From: Gemmatimonadota bacterium
GTDB taxonomy: Bacteria > Gemmatimonadota > Gemmatimonadetes > Gemmatimonadales > Gemmatimonadaceae
Reading direction: 5' to 3'
Assembly (NCBI GenBank): GCA_016712265.1
Contig: JADJRJ010000031.1
Coordinates: forward strand, 1,371,297-1,435,296
Length of the DNA: 64,000 nt
Below, piece by piece: positions 32,761 to 42,002 of this stretch; position 1 is the stretch's first letter; every line of letters starts with the position of its first letter. The notes below the pieces were generated by a model. The model did no database searches, was not told where the DNA came from, and saw only the letters and a list, made by a program, of their open reading frames with translations. Position numbers and translations under genes: made by a program.

Positions 32761-34502
32761 CAGGACGCCACCACGACTCTGGGAGCGTCATACCGCGGGG
32801 CATATCCCCACCGCTTGCGTGCGAGCACCGCCAGGCGACTCTCGAACGGGTGGGCGGTCCAACCGTCCACGGGCTCCACGTCGACCAGGTCGCAGCCTGT
32901 GGCGCAGCTGCGGGCCATGGCCTGGACGTCGGCGTACCGCACCAGCGGCCCATCGGCCCAGGTGCCGCGGGCGTTCAGGAAGTCGACCATGTCCGACACC
33001 TCATGCGCGATCCCACGCTCCACGGCCCGAAACTGGGCGACCACGGCCTCAACGAGCGCTGCACTTGGCGCCTTGTGCCCCTTGCCGATGCCGACATAGT
33101 GGGCCTGGCAGAGCGCAAACTCGCTGGGGGTGAACAGGTTGGCCCCATCGACGAGGAGGCGCGCGTGCGGGGCGACCTGGTCGAGAAAGCGGGCCAACCC
33201 GCGGTACGCAGCGTGCGCGACGGCGACGAATACCACCTCGGCGTCGCGGAGCGCCCCGTCGAGGGACGTTGTCAGTGCCTCGGTGAGCGCTGCAGCGGCG
33301 ATGTTGGCGTCTGTGGGCCGCACGTAGGGATCGTGCAGGGTGACCTGGGCGCCGGCGCCACGGAGCAACCGCGCGAGGACCAGGGCGGGCGCATTCCGGG
33401 TGTCCTCGGAGTCGCCGCGGTAGGCGGCACCCAGGATCGCCACGCGCTTCCCTGACAGCGGCCCGAGTCGAGTGGTGGCCATGGCGGCCGTTAACCCTGG
33501 CGACGCGTCATTGATCTCCCGCGACGCCATGATGAGCGAATGCGACGTCGCGCGTCCCGCCTCGATCGCGCGCCACCAAAGGAGGATGCCATCCTTGGGC
33601 AGGCAGTGGCCCCCGACGCCAAGGGTCGGCACGAGCAGGGCGCCACTCGGGACCGCCATCCCGTCCCGGGACGCGACATCGGTACGGCCGACCTGTTCGT
33701 TGGCGGCCTCACGCAGGGCGTGAAAGTCGATCTCATTGGCGTCGCACCACCGCGCGACCTCCGCGGCGAAGGCAATGCGCACGTCGCGATAGGCGTTCTC
33801 CAGGGTCTTCACGATCTCGGCCGCCGTGCTGGTCGTCTCCCACAGTCGCCCGCCCGTCACGATCCGCGCGTAGATCGCCGCGATACGGCGCGCGGTCTCC
33901 GGCGCGAGCGCGCCGACGAGCTTGTCGGCCGCGGCCACGCGTTCGACGAGGCGTCCCGGCATCACCCGGTTGGGGGAGTTGCCCAGGTGGATGTCGCGTC
34001 CCTCCTGTAGCCCGTAGGTGGCAAAGAGGGGTGCGATCACGCTTTCCATCGTGGAGGGCGCGAGCGTGCTCTCGATCACCAGGAGCGGTGCCTTGCGATC
34101 CGGCGCGGCGGCGAGGGCCGCGGCGATGCCATGCAGCGCCTCGAACAGCGGTCCATAGTCTGGTGAGAGGTCCTTCCTGTCCGTCTGCACACACACCAGG
34201 ATCAGGTGGGCGGCGCCACACACGTCATAGGTGTGCGTGGCACGCAGCGTCCCCGCGGCGGCATTCGTGGCCACCAGCGCGTCCAGCGCGGGCTCCACCC
34301 CGCCGATGGGCGATTCACCTCGATTGATGGCGTCCACCTTCCACCCGGAGGTGCGGGAGGCGCGCTGGACGACGACGACCTCACCAGGCTCGGCGTCGAG
34401 CCGACGCGTTGCGTCTGCCAGAAGGGCGGCCATGGGCATGCCGACAATGCCGGGGCCAACCACGACAGTGCGCCAGCGGGAAAGGTCAGGAGTGGGAATC
34501 AT
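32760..34502 (-). CDS. Nucleotide-sugar (UDP-ManNAc/UDP-Glc type) dehydrogenase with C-terminal extension
   Basis: 580 residues from ATG 34502, which lies 17 bases inside the upstream asparagine-synthetase-like gene. The NAD-binding motif is VVVGPGIVGMPMA (13-25). The central domain contains VIESTLAPSTM and LGNSPNRVMPG. The catalytic cysteine is in GVGGHCLPKDG near residue 300. The C-terminal nucleotide-binding domain starts at KRVAILGAAYRGDSEDTRN. With UDP-GlcNAc 2-epimerase in the same cluster, oxidation of UDP-ManNAc to the uronate is likely (WecC-like). The protein is ~130 residues longer than usual: after GIGKGHK there is an extra segment (VSDMVDFLNARGTWADGPLV) that I do not recognise. 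Confidence 0.88.
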   Translation of the reverse strand: MIPTPDLSRWRTVVVGPGIVGMPMAALLADATRRLDAEPGEVVVVQRASRTSGWKVDAINRGESPIGGVEPALDALVATNAAAGTLRATHTYDVCGAAHLILVCVQTDRKDLSPDYGPLFEALHGIAAALAAAPDRKAPLLVIESTLAPSTMESVIAPLFATYGLQEGRDIHLGNSPNRVMPGRLVERVAAADKLVGALAPETARRIAAIYARIVTGGRLWETTSTAAEIVKTLENAYRDVRIAFAAEVARWCDANEIDFHALREAANEQVGRTDVASRDGMAVPSGALLVPTLGVGGHCLPKDGILLWWRAIEAGRATSHSLIMASREINDASPGLTAAMATTRLGPLSGKRVAILGAAYRGDSEDTRNAPALVLARLLRGAGAQVTLHDPYVRPTDANIAAAALTEALTTSLDGALRDAEVVFVAVAHAAYRGLARFLDQVAPHARLLVDGANLFTPSEFALCQAHYVGIGKGHKAPSAALVEAVVAQFRAVERGIAHEVSDMVDFLNARGTWADGPLVRYADVQAMARSCATGCDLVDVEPVDGWTAHPFESRLAVLARKRWGYAPRYDAPRVVVAS

Positions 34503-36393
34503 GGGCGGGTACCAGGGTGGGACTATCGATGCACTGGCGGTGCCAGAGTTCGAGGTTGAGGAGACCCCAGACCGATCGGGAGAAGGGCGTTGGGGCGTCG
34601 AGCAGTGCTTCGACGCGGACGGGGTCGAACAAGCCGCGGTGTCGTGCACGCTCGGAGAGCAGGGTCTCGCGCACAAAGTCTCGTGATGCGCCACTCACCC
34701 AGCGGTGCAGTGGAACCGGGAACCCCATCTTGTCCTTGCGGTCGAGCACCGACGCAGGCACCACGTTGCCGACGGCGCGCTTGAGCAGGTACTTGAGTTC
34801 GCCGCGGGCGAACTTGCGGCGAGCCGGCATGGACGCGACCAGGTCGACGACGCGATGATCGAGCAGGGGCACGCGCGACTCGAGACCATGGGCCATCGAG
34901 ACGCGATCCTCGACTTGCAGCAGGGCCGGAAGGCTCGTGCCGAGGTCGAAGTGGGTCATCTTGTTGAAGTAGGCGGGCGTATCGGGTTTGTTGAACACGG
35001 CCGCGAACCGCGCGAAGACTTCGTCGCGCCCGCCCGACGCGGCGAACTCCGGCGTGAGCAGCTCGTTCATTCCCCCCGATCGATCCAGCAGGCGAAAGTA
35101 CCGGCGGTCCATCGGTTCGAAGAGCCCGTCGCGCCAGAACTCCTGGAGCATGGGCACATACGCCCGCATCGCCGGCAGGTTGCGCACCATCGAACCGAGG
35201 GAAACGATGTGCTTGTGTTCCTCGTTGGTCTCGAAGATCGCGCCCTTGAGGGCCTGCTCGAAGTACGCCAGCAAGTAGCGCACGTACCCCCCAAAGACCT
35301 CATCGCCGCCCTGGCCGCCGAGGACCACCTTGACGTGCTGCGCGGCCAGGCGCGCCGTGACAAACTGCGGGAAGATTCCCGGGCCGGCGGCGGGTTCGTC
35401 CATCTGGGCGACGAGCGACGGGAGCAGCGTGACGAACTCCGCCTCGGTGGGAACCACTTCGTGCAGCGGAATCCCGGCGGCAGAAGCGACGGCCCGGGCG
35501 TGCGGCGACTCGTCAAAGGCCGGTCCCTCGTCAAAGCGACCGGTGAAGCCGACGATGGGACGATGCCTGGCCGCCAGCGACGCCACGATCCCCGAATCGA
35601 GTCCCCCGGAGATGTAGGCACCGACCGGTACGTCCGCGCGACACTGGAGGCGCACGGCGTCCTCGAGCAGCCACTGTACCTGCTCGACAAAGGCGCTCTC
35701 GCTGGTCTGCAGGTCGCACCCGAAGGTGGGGGACCAATAACACCAGGTGCGGCGGCGGCCGGACGCGAGGTCCACCTCCATGCAATGCGCTGGCGCCACC
35801 TTGTGCACGCCGGCAAACAGGGTCTCCGTGCCGGTGACATACTGAAAGGTCAGATACTCGCGCACCCCGACCGCATTCGGCCGACGCTCCGTCGCCGGGT
35901 GCTCCCAGAATGCCTTGATCTCCGATGCGAACAGGAGATCGTCGCCGGCCTGTGTCCAATACAACGGCTTGATCCCGAAGTGATCGCGCGCTGCCAGGAG
36001 GGTCCCCCGTCGACGGTCGAGCAGGAGAAACGCGAACATGCCGTTGAGTCGGGCGACACACGCCGCCCCATACTCGTCATACAGCTGCAGCAGTACTTCA
36101 GTATCCGAGGTGGTCTGGAAGCTTCGCCCTTTGGCGCGCAGCTCGCTCCGCAACTCCACGTAGTTGTAGATCTCGCCGTTGAAGACGACGGTGAGGTCGC
36201 CATGGGTCATCGGCTGGTGGCCAGTGGCGAGGTCGATGATCGACAGTCTTTGGTGCGCGAGCGCCACGCCCGGTTCCACCAGCACGCCGTGATCGTCGGG
36301 CCCCCGATGCCGGAGGGTGGTCGCCATGCGGGCCGCCAACCGCTCGGGCACACCCGCACCATGCGCGCGTACAATCCCCACGATGCCGCACAT
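34486..36393 (-). CDS. asnB: Asparagine synthetase (glutamine-hydrolysing)-like amidotransferase
   Basis: 635 residues from ATG 36393, chosen so that Cys2 (MCGIVGI) is the N-terminal nucleophile of the glutaminase domain. RHRGPDDHG, HQRLSIIDL, FNGEIYNY and SDTEVLL follow in order. The synthetase domain has the pyrophosphate loop GAYISGGLDSG at about 260 and VLGGQGGDEVFGGY. Members in exopolysaccharide loci amidate uronic acids or other carboxylates of the polymer precursor rather than aspartate. That would fit the uronate-forming dehydrogenase encoded directly downstream with a 17-base overlap. The upstream deacetylase ends 4 bases away. Confidence 0.9.
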   Translation of the reverse strand: MCGIVGIVRAHGAGVPERLAARMATTLRHRGPDDHGVLVEPGVALAHQRLSIIDLATGHQPMTHGDLTVVFNGEIYNYVELRSELRAKGRSFQTTSDTEVLLQLYDEYGAACVARLNGMFAFLLLDRRRGTLLAARDHFGIKPLYWTQAGDDLLFASEIKAFWEHPATERRPNAVGVREYLTFQYVTGTETLFAGVHKVAPAHCMEVDLASGRRRTWCYWSPTFGCDLQTSESAFVEQVQWLLEDAVRLQCRADVPVGAYISGGLDSGIVASLAARHRPIVGFTGRFDEGPAFDESPHARAVASAAGIPLHEVVPTEAEFVTLLPSLVAQMDEPAAGPGIFPQFVTARLAAQHVKVVLGGQGGDEVFGGYVRYLLAYFEQALKGAIFETNEEHKHIVSLGSMVRNLPAMRAYVPMLQEFWRDGLFEPMDRRYFRLLDRSGGMNELLTPEFAASGGRDEVFARFAAVFNKPDTPAYFNKMTHFDLGTSLPALLQVEDRVSMAHGLESRVPLLDHRVVDLVASMPARRKFARGELKYLLKRAVGNVVPASVLDRKDKMGFPVPLHRWVSGASRDFVRETLLSERARHRGLFDPVRVEALLDAPTPFSRSVWGLLNLELWHRQCIDSPTLVPAHDSHS

Positions 36394-36397
36394 GAGA

Positions 36398-37390
36398 TCA
36401 GCGCCCTCCCGCCGCGAGCGCCGACTCAGCCACCCGGACCGGGAGCGATCCCCGCGCCGTGAGCGCGGCAGCGTGGGCAGACATCGGGACGACCTCGAAG
36501 TGCTCGTCCAACATGGCAAAGGCGCGGTGCAGCACACGGTGTTTGGTCGCCGTCGGGACGTCCATGCCCGGGAAGAACCCCACCTCTGGCGCCACGTCGG
36601 CGCTGACGACGTCCAACGGATGCAGCAGGATGCTGGGCGCGACGCCGGCCACGCGACAGGCGGTGAGCGCCGCGCGCCAGTAGCCTAACGCCAGCGCCTC
36701 CGAGTACCGGGCGAGGTAGAGCAGGTAGCTGGGGTGAAACGGGGTCCGGGTTCCAGGCATCACCGTGACCGGGATCTCGAGGAGGGACCGCCCGCCGTCC
36801 AGGGCCCAGGCATACGGCGTATTGGGCCAGGTGCCGGCGGACCAGGTGCCGAACAGGGCCGACCGTTCGGCCTTTTCCTGCGGCGTCAGGTGAGCGGTGG
36901 CGAAGTAGTAGCGTCGGGCGAGCGGCCCCAACCAGGTGGGGAGGGTGCTCGCGTCGAACTGGTAGCCACGTCGTGCCAGGACATCGAGCAACGTCGGGCT
37001 CCAGCTGTAGCCCGGACCGCGAAACGCCGTGGGACGGCGCCCGATCACCCCCGCGATTGCCTCTTCCGCGCGGGCCACCTCGGCTTCGAGCTGGTCTGGT
37101 GCGTAGCGCGAGAGCCAGGGTTCATGTTCATGGGAGTGGTTGCCCACCTCATGGCCGGCTCCGACGATGGACTGCAGGGCCGACGCATTCTCGTCGCGTT
37201 CGGCATCGACACCGACAACAAAAAAGGTGATGCGGTAGTCCCGCTGGCCAAGGAGATCCAGGGCCACCGGCACCACAGTGTCCAGGTAGGAGGGGCGCGA
37301 CTCCCACCCCGAGTCACCATGGGTCTTCATGTACGACCACAGGTTATCGAGGTCGAGCGACAGGCTCGCGATGGGGCGGCGGTCAGGCAT
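36398..37390 (-). CDS. Polysaccharide deacetylase (CE4/NodB-like)
   Basis: 330 residues from ATG 37390. The NodB fold is seen as SLSLDLDNLW (metal-site strand, Asp at 14-16), ITFFVVGVDAERDE, GHEVGNHSHEHEPWLSR (the metal-binding H-x-x-x-H) and AFRGPGYSWSP. The acid and His ligands are present, so it is probably active, removing N-acetyl groups from a polysaccharide intermediate at the cell surface or in the cytoplasm. No signal peptide is evident. It overlaps the flavoprotein gene by 8 bases and the amidotransferase gene starts 4 bases after its stop, so all are one operon. Confidence 0.87.
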   Translation of the reverse strand: MPDRRPIASLSLDLDNLWSYMKTHGDSGWESRPSYLDTVVPVALDLLGQRDYRITFFVVGVDAERDENASALQSIVGAGHEVGNHSHEHEPWLSRYAPDQLEAEVARAEEAIAGVIGRRPTAFRGPGYSWSPTLLDVLARRGYQFDASTLPTWLGPLARRYYFATAHLTPQEKAERSALFGTWSAGTWPNTPYAWALDGGRSLLEIPVTVMPGTRTPFHPSYLLYLARYSEALALGYWRAALTACRVAGVAPSILLHPLDVVSADVAPEVGFFPGMDVPTATKHRVLHRAFAMLDEHFEVVPMSAHAAALTARGSLPVRVAESALAAGGR

Positions 37391-38720
37391 GGACCACTCC
37401 CGGTCGCGCGCCAAGGCGACGAGCCAACGCCTGCGCGGCCCCCTCCGCGAGGCGCACGGTTTCATCGACGTTCAGCGTGCCATGGGCGATCTGCGCCGAA
37501 TTCACCACGTGCACCCGGGGGTGTGATGTGGCTACGGGTGGCATGGCATCCCTGGAGTAGTGGCGCGTCGAGACCGCGAGCACGTCGCGGGCACGCGCCA
37601 CCCGTGTCGCGACCACATCGTCGGCGTGCAGGTCGGGGACCATGCGCTGCAGCCCGGCGAGGGCCTGGGCCGCGATGGTCCGATCGTCCAATTCCCAGGC
37701 GGGATCGTCCTGCGTGAGATAGCGGGGCAGGTACACGAGGTGGTAGCCCCCAAGCTCCGCGGGGTCCACCAGCGCCGTGGTCTCGATGACGCCGGTGAAC
37801 GGAAGGCCAGCATCGGTGATGTTGGTGACGTAGAACCCGTGCAGCGGGCGACGCAGCAGGAAGGACGGGCAAATGACGCCCTGATAGGTGACGCGGCCGA
37901 GGCGCGCCTGCTCAGCGGCCGTGAGAAAGGGGCAGAGCGCCGACACCTGCGGACAAGAGACAGTGAGCAGCACATCGGCGCCACGCCACGTGCGTCCATC
38001 GGCGGCCACGACGTGCACGTGACCCGTATCGGGCACGACCTGCGTCACGCGCGCTCCCGTGGCCACGGACACGCCGGCCGCCTCTACAAAGGCCCGCAGG
38101 GCGGGGACCACACGATCGTACCCACTGCGCACATACCCCATCGCCTCGTGGCGTTCGAGCCCGGGCTGGCGCGCGCCGTACATGCGCTTGATAATCGCCC
38201 ATATGAACGCCGCGCTGGCGGACTCGGCGTTCGCCCCGAGCTTGCTGCGCAGGAGCGGGCCCCAGATGGCCTCCACGGTGGCGCGTCCCGACCACTGCGT
38301 CAGCCAGTCGAAGGCGGTGCGTGCTTCCAACGGGGCGGGATCCCGCTGCCGCGCGGCGGCGAGGATGGTCATCGCGAGACGCCCCTTGCCGATGAGGCCA
38401 AGCGGCGGAAAGCGCAGAAAGTCGAGCGCCGTCGACATGGAGTACCACCGCCCGTCCACGTAGAAGCCGGTGCGGGTGCGTCCCCAGCGCATCGCGTCCC
38501 CAAGCCCGATCTCCCGGAGGAGCGCAAGCAACCGGGTGTCCTGTCCGAGAATGACGTGGTAGAACCGATCCCAGCGCACGTCGCCGATCCCGTCCGCGGC
38601 GGCAAGCCCACCCACGTCGGACGCGCCCTCGAGCACAGTCACGTCGTGTCCTTGCTGTCTCAGGCGCAGGGCGAGGGTCAAGCCCAACATGCCACCGCCC
38701 ACCACGATGACGTCACTCAT
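37383..38720 (-). CDS. FAD-dependent NAD(P)-binding oxidoreductase (amine-oxidase / UDP-galactopyranose-mutase-like)
   Basis: 445 residues from ATG 38720, which overlaps the stop of the upstream fusion gene in ATGA. The N-terminus is a dinucleotide-binding motif, VIVVGGGMLGLTLALRL, then VLEGASDVGGLA, as in protoporphyrinogen-oxidase and UDP-galactopyranose-mutase relatives. The flavin-closing motif near the end is in VNSAQIAHGTLNVDETV. Homologous proteins recur in exopolysaccharide clusters but the substrate is not established. It is probably cytoplasmic and acts on a lipid-linked or nucleotide sugar. Confidence 0.82.
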   Translation of the reverse strand: MSDVIVVGGGMLGLTLALRLRQQGHDVTVLEGASDVGGLAAADGIGDVRWDRFYHVILGQDTRLLALLREIGLGDAMRWGRTRTGFYVDGRWYSMSTALDFLRFPPLGLIGKGRLAMTILAAARQRDPAPLEARTAFDWLTQWSGRATVEAIWGPLLRSKLGANAESASAAFIWAIIKRMYGARQPGLERHEAMGYVRSGYDRVVPALRAFVEAAGVSVATGARVTQVVPDTGHVHVVAADGRTWRGADVLLTVSCPQVSALCPFLTAAEQARLGRVTYQGVICPSFLLRRPLHGFYVTNITDAGLPFTGVIETTALVDPAELGGYHLVYLPRYLTQDDPAWELDDRTIAAQALAGLQRMVPDLHADDVVATRVARARDVLAVSTRHYSRDAMPPVATSHPRVHVVNSAQIAHGTLNVDETVRLAEGAAQALARRLGARPGVVHA

Positions 38721-40411
38721 CGCGGCACCGTGGCAGAGGAGAAGGGAGACGTGCCAACGTCCCGGCGGCGGTCCGGCCAGCGGCGGAGCTGCCGCAGGAG
38801 GCCGAGATGCCCGCGGATGACCCGCAGGATCTTGAGCTTGGAGTGGCCGATGAGGCGGACTTCGAGGGTAGCCGGGACCTCCTCCACGCGTTCGCCGGCG
38901 AGGACCGTGCGAACGAGCATCTCCGCGATGCCCAGGAATCCCCCATGCGACTGCGGCAGCCCGATCATGGCGCTCCGACGATAGGCCCGAAAGCAGCTGG
39001 TGTAGGTGTGCAGTCCCGTGCCTAACGCGCGCGTGTACATCCGCGACAGCGTCCGCGAGAGGACCAGGCGCCACTCCGGCACGTGTCGCACACGGCCCGC
39101 CGGGTGGTACGGCGAAGCGGTCACCATCGCCGCGCCGCGTCGCAACGCCGGAAGCAACAACGAAAGCTGGTGTGGATCGTAGGTACAGTCGGCATCGATG
39201 GAGCAGGTCAGTTCATCGCGCGACGCCTCGATGCCCGTCCGGATGGCATGCGCAATGCCCCGGTTGCCCTGGTGATGCACCACGCGGCTGCCGGGCAACG
39301 TATGCGCGAGGTGTTCCAGCAGGGCTCCCGTGGCGTCACGGGATCCGTCGTTGACGAAGAGGAACGAGACCTCGTACTCACTCGCCAGGTCCCGACGCAC
39401 CGAGGCCAGCGTGTTGAACAGGAACGGGAGGCTCTCTTCCTCGTTGAAGCACGGCACCACGACGGTCACGGGATGCCGTGGCCGTGGCGCGGGCGTGAGC
39501 ACAACGGGTTGCACCGTGGCCGTACGCACCACCGCGGCGACCGGGATGGGCGCGAGGTCGAGGAAACGCTCGTAGCTGGTGAACGACTTGTTGCGCATGG
39601 CCTCGCGCAGGCGATAGGCGGCGCGCTCGAGATGGCCGTAGTGCCGCCGGCGCGAGAGGCGCGAGACCGCCGTGAGGCGCGGCTGTTCGAGATCCAACTC
39701 CCACGCCTGGAAGTACAGGGCTAATGGGGACGCTGGCCAACTCGCGAGTGCATGGCGCACCAGCGGGGCGGGGAGTTGACGCAGCCAGGCGCCACCGCCG
39801 ACCGGCAACAACCATCCTCCGAGCGACATGGTGGGCACCGGAAACACCCTCAGGGCATGGGTGCCGTGTTGCCAGGTGAAGGGATACCGGGACAGCGGTG
39901 CCGGCAACGATTCGCGGCCGAGCGGACGGAACGACGCGTCGTAGTCGTATCCCAGCTCGGCGACGACGTCGAACGCCCATCGGTCCCGGGAGCGGACAAA
40001 GTCGGGGATGCGAACCCCGCGGGGCGCCCGACCAGTGGCCGCGGCAATCGCAGCGTGGCCACGGCGTAGTTCCCCTTCCAGCCCCCTTCGGTCCAACTGC
40101 CGAACGCCGGCGTGGGAGAACCCGGCATTGGCGACATCGTGCCCCCGTGCGATGACCGATCGCACGAGCTCCGGCATGTGTTCCGCCACCCAGCCCAAGG
40201 TGAAGAACGTCGCCTGGGCACCTACCTCGTCCAGCAGGGCCAGTGCGGCGCCGGTGGCATGCGAGAGCCGCGACTCAAACCGCGTCCAATGCCCGGGCTC
40301 CACGAGGGGCTGGAATGCCCCCGCATGGTAGTAGTCCTCCAGCGAAACGCCGATGACGTTCCGGGGACGTTCGGGACGGTTTGACGAATGCGTGTGACCC
40401 ACGACAGGCAC
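38717..40411 (-). CDS. Deacetylase-like domain fused to family-2 glycosyltransferase
   Basis: 564 residues from GTG 40411; the start is uncertain because no ATG fits well. Residues ~17-300 resemble the XrtA/PEP-CTERM-locus polysaccharide deacetylase (NVIGVSLEDYYHAGAFQ, TFFTLGWVAE). However, the H-x-x-x-H ligand region reads DVANAGFSHAG, so the first His is missing, and GVRIPDF replaces the usual R-A-P. The deacetylase half is probably inactive or changed. Residues ~315-540 are a GT2 domain: VTVVVPCFNEEESLPF, FVNDGSRDAT, CSIDADCTYDP (DxD-like), and a DPM1/GtrB-like end. It probably transfers a sugar to a lipid or growing polymer. It heads the tightly overlapping part of the cluster. Confidence 0.82.
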   Translation of the reverse strand: MPVVGHTHSSNRPERPRNVIGVSLEDYYHAGAFQPLVEPGHWTRFESRLSHATGAALALLDEVGAQATFFTLGWVAEHMPELVRSVIARGHDVANAGFSHAGVRQLDRRGLEGELRRGHAAIAAATGRAPRGVRIPDFVRSRDRWAFDVVAELGYDYDASFRPLGRESLPAPLSRYPFTWQHGTHALRVFPVPTMSLGGWLLPVGGGAWLRQLPAPLVRHALASWPASPLALYFQAWELDLEQPRLTAVSRLSRRRHYGHLERAAYRLREAMRNKSFTSYERFLDLAPIPVAAVVRTATVQPVVLTPAPRPRHPVTVVVPCFNEEESLPFLFNTLASVRRDLASEYEVSFLFVNDGSRDATGALLEHLAHTLPGSRVVHHQGNRGIAHAIRTGIEASRDELTCSIDADCTYDPHQLSLLLPALRRGAAMVTASPYHPAGRVRHVPEWRLVLSRTLSRMYTRALGTGLHTYTSCFRAYRRSAMIGLPQSHGGFLGIAEMLVRTVLAGERVEEVPATLEVRLIGHSKLKILRVIRGHLGLLRQLRRWPDRRRDVGTSPFSSATVPR

Positions 40412-40458
40412 CAGAGCAACTGTCAGCCCATCGTTTCCGTCGCCCCGCTGACGACTTG

Positions 40459-40483
40459 TAAGTCATGGTAAAACAATGACTTA
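40459..40483. promoter_or_regulatory. AT-rich inverted repeat upstream of the exopolysaccharide operon
   Basis: TAAGTCAT (40459-40466) and ATGACTTA (40476-40483) form a perfect 8-bp inverted repeat with a 9-base A-rich spacer. A third half-site, GACTT at 40453-40457, makes GACTTGTAAGTC with the first arm. The 174-base gap 40412-40586 is the only real gap in the minus-strand cluster, and the repeat is ~50 bases upstream of the fusion gene's start. It looks like an operator or promoter element. No sigma-54 or clear -35/-10 pair was found. Confidence 0.5.
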
Positions 40484-40586
40484 GCCTGAGCAGGCGGACG
40501 CCCGGTCCAAGACGAGGCGCATTGACCCCGAATGCATGAGGCCGTCACGCCACATGTTTGTGACCCACGTTCCACACGGGCTGACG

Positions 40587-42002
40587 CTATTTGGCCTCGA
40601 CGCGCCAGACGCGGAGGGAGGTTGTCTCGAAAACCAAACGAAGCCACGGGCGCTCTGCCGCCAGCAGGGTGTCCATCCCCGCAGCCCCAATGGCCCAGGT
40701 ACCCGCGTCTCCCTGCACGATGTGTGTTATTCCGTGCTCGAGAAGGAACGCTCGCGCCGTGTCCGGTTCAGCGCCGAACAGCGGGGCGGAGGGGATCCCG
40801 GTCTCCCAGGTCAGGACCCGGGGACTGAAGAAGGCCACACGTGTCGACGGGTCGGCATCGTGTGCCAACGAGAGAAAGCGTGTCACGGCTACGACGTCGG
40901 GTGTCGAAGCCCACGTGCCTGGTGGTGCGTGCCGGAGTTGTTGCCCCACGCCCACCGCGACCAGTCCCGCCGCGATCATGGCGACGATCCGGCCACGGGT
41001 GCGGTCGAGGCGTGGGGGCAGAGCCCAAAAGAGGCATGCAGGTACCAGCGGGACGAGCGGCCAGAGATACCGTCCGGCTCGCGTGGGCAGGGCGAGGAGC
41101 ATCAGCACGTACCAGGCACCCACGACCAAGGTCGCGCGGTGCCGAGAGTCGCGCAGCCGCGACCATCCGCCGGCGAAGGCCAGCGAGAACACGATGGCAC
41201 CAAGGCTCCATCGGGCCACACGCCCGGGCACCATGACGGGAAGCGCTTGCCAGGCACCGTCCAACATCGCCGCGAGGTTCAGCCGAAGGTCGGCAACCAA
41301 CGCTGCCGGGCCGCGCACGCTTTCGCTTCCAAGGGCGCTCCCAGCCGACATCCCGACGAGGATGGCCAGGGCCACCAGCGTCCAGGCGAGGCACGCGATG
41401 CCCCAACGCGTTCGTGCAGCCCGGTCAGGTCCAAGGAGCACGATCGTCGCTGCGGCCGGAATCAATGGAAGGGCGGCCATACGGAACGAGAACGCCAACG
41501 ATCCGGCGATCACGAGGGCGGCGGTGGCCGCGTGCCCCGGGCGCCGAGCGGCGAGGAGCGCCATCCAGGTGAACGCGATAAACGGGAGGTCCGCCATCAC
41601 CGTGTCGAACGCGTGCGGTGCCCCGAGCGCCGTGGCCGTCCAGGCGGCGACACCGACGCCAACCCAGGGTTGCTCCTCATCCTGCCAGTAGCGATACACC
41701 ACAACGATGGCCAGCACGAACGACAGCACGAGCACCCATCGCCAGGACACGCCGGCGGCCATCGCCAACGCGAGTGCTGCGGGCATGCCCGGTGGTTCGG
41801 CCACGGGTGCCACCAAGGTGGAGTATTGCGAGTGAAGGAAGCCGATCTCGGTATACGGGAGTCCCTCAACGAGCGCGCGCGCGTGCAGCAGGTACTGCCC
41901 GTGATCGTCTGCACCGAGTTGGGGACCATGGTGCCAGTGCGCGAACACCAGGAGTCCCACGAGCACGGCCAGGAGCCCCCTGGCCAGTCGACGGTGGCTC
42001 AC
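40587..42002 (-). CDS. Multi-pass membrane protein, GT-C (glycosyltransferase 39-like) type
   Basis: 471 residues from GTG 42002, which overlaps the wecB stop (GTGA); starts further upstream would lie well inside wecB. About ten to eleven membrane helices run through the first ~390 residues. An acidic pair in the first loop (LGADDHGQYLLHARALVEG) resembles the DD/DE catalytic loop of GT-C enzymes. The C-terminal ~80 residues are soluble and end in VWRVEAK. It probably uses a polyprenyl-phosphate sugar donor at the outer face of the inner membrane. The family assignment rests on topology and that loop; it could also be an unrelated membrane protein of the cluster. Confidence 0.65.
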   Translation of the reverse strand: MSHRRLARGLLAVLVGLLVFAHWHHGPQLGADDHGQYLLHARALVEGLPYTEIGFLHSQYSTLVAPVAEPPGMPAALALAMAAGVSWRWVLVLSFVLAIVVVYRYWQDEEQPWVGVGVAAWTATALGAPHAFDTVMADLPFIAFTWMALLAARRPGHAATAALVIAGSLAFSFRMAALPLIPAAATIVLLGPDRAARTRWGIACLAWTLVALAILVGMSAGSALGSESVRGPAALVADLRLNLAAMLDGAWQALPVMVPGRVARWSLGAIVFSLAFAGGWSRLRDSRHRATLVVGAWYVLMLLALPTRAGRYLWPLVPLVPACLFWALPPRLDRTRGRIVAMIAAGLVAVGVGQQLRHAPPGTWASTPDVVAVTRFLSLAHDADPSTRVAFFSPRVLTWETGIPSAPLFGAEPDTARAFLLEHGITHIVQGDAGTWAIGAAGMDTLLAAERPWLRLVFETTSLRVWRVEAK

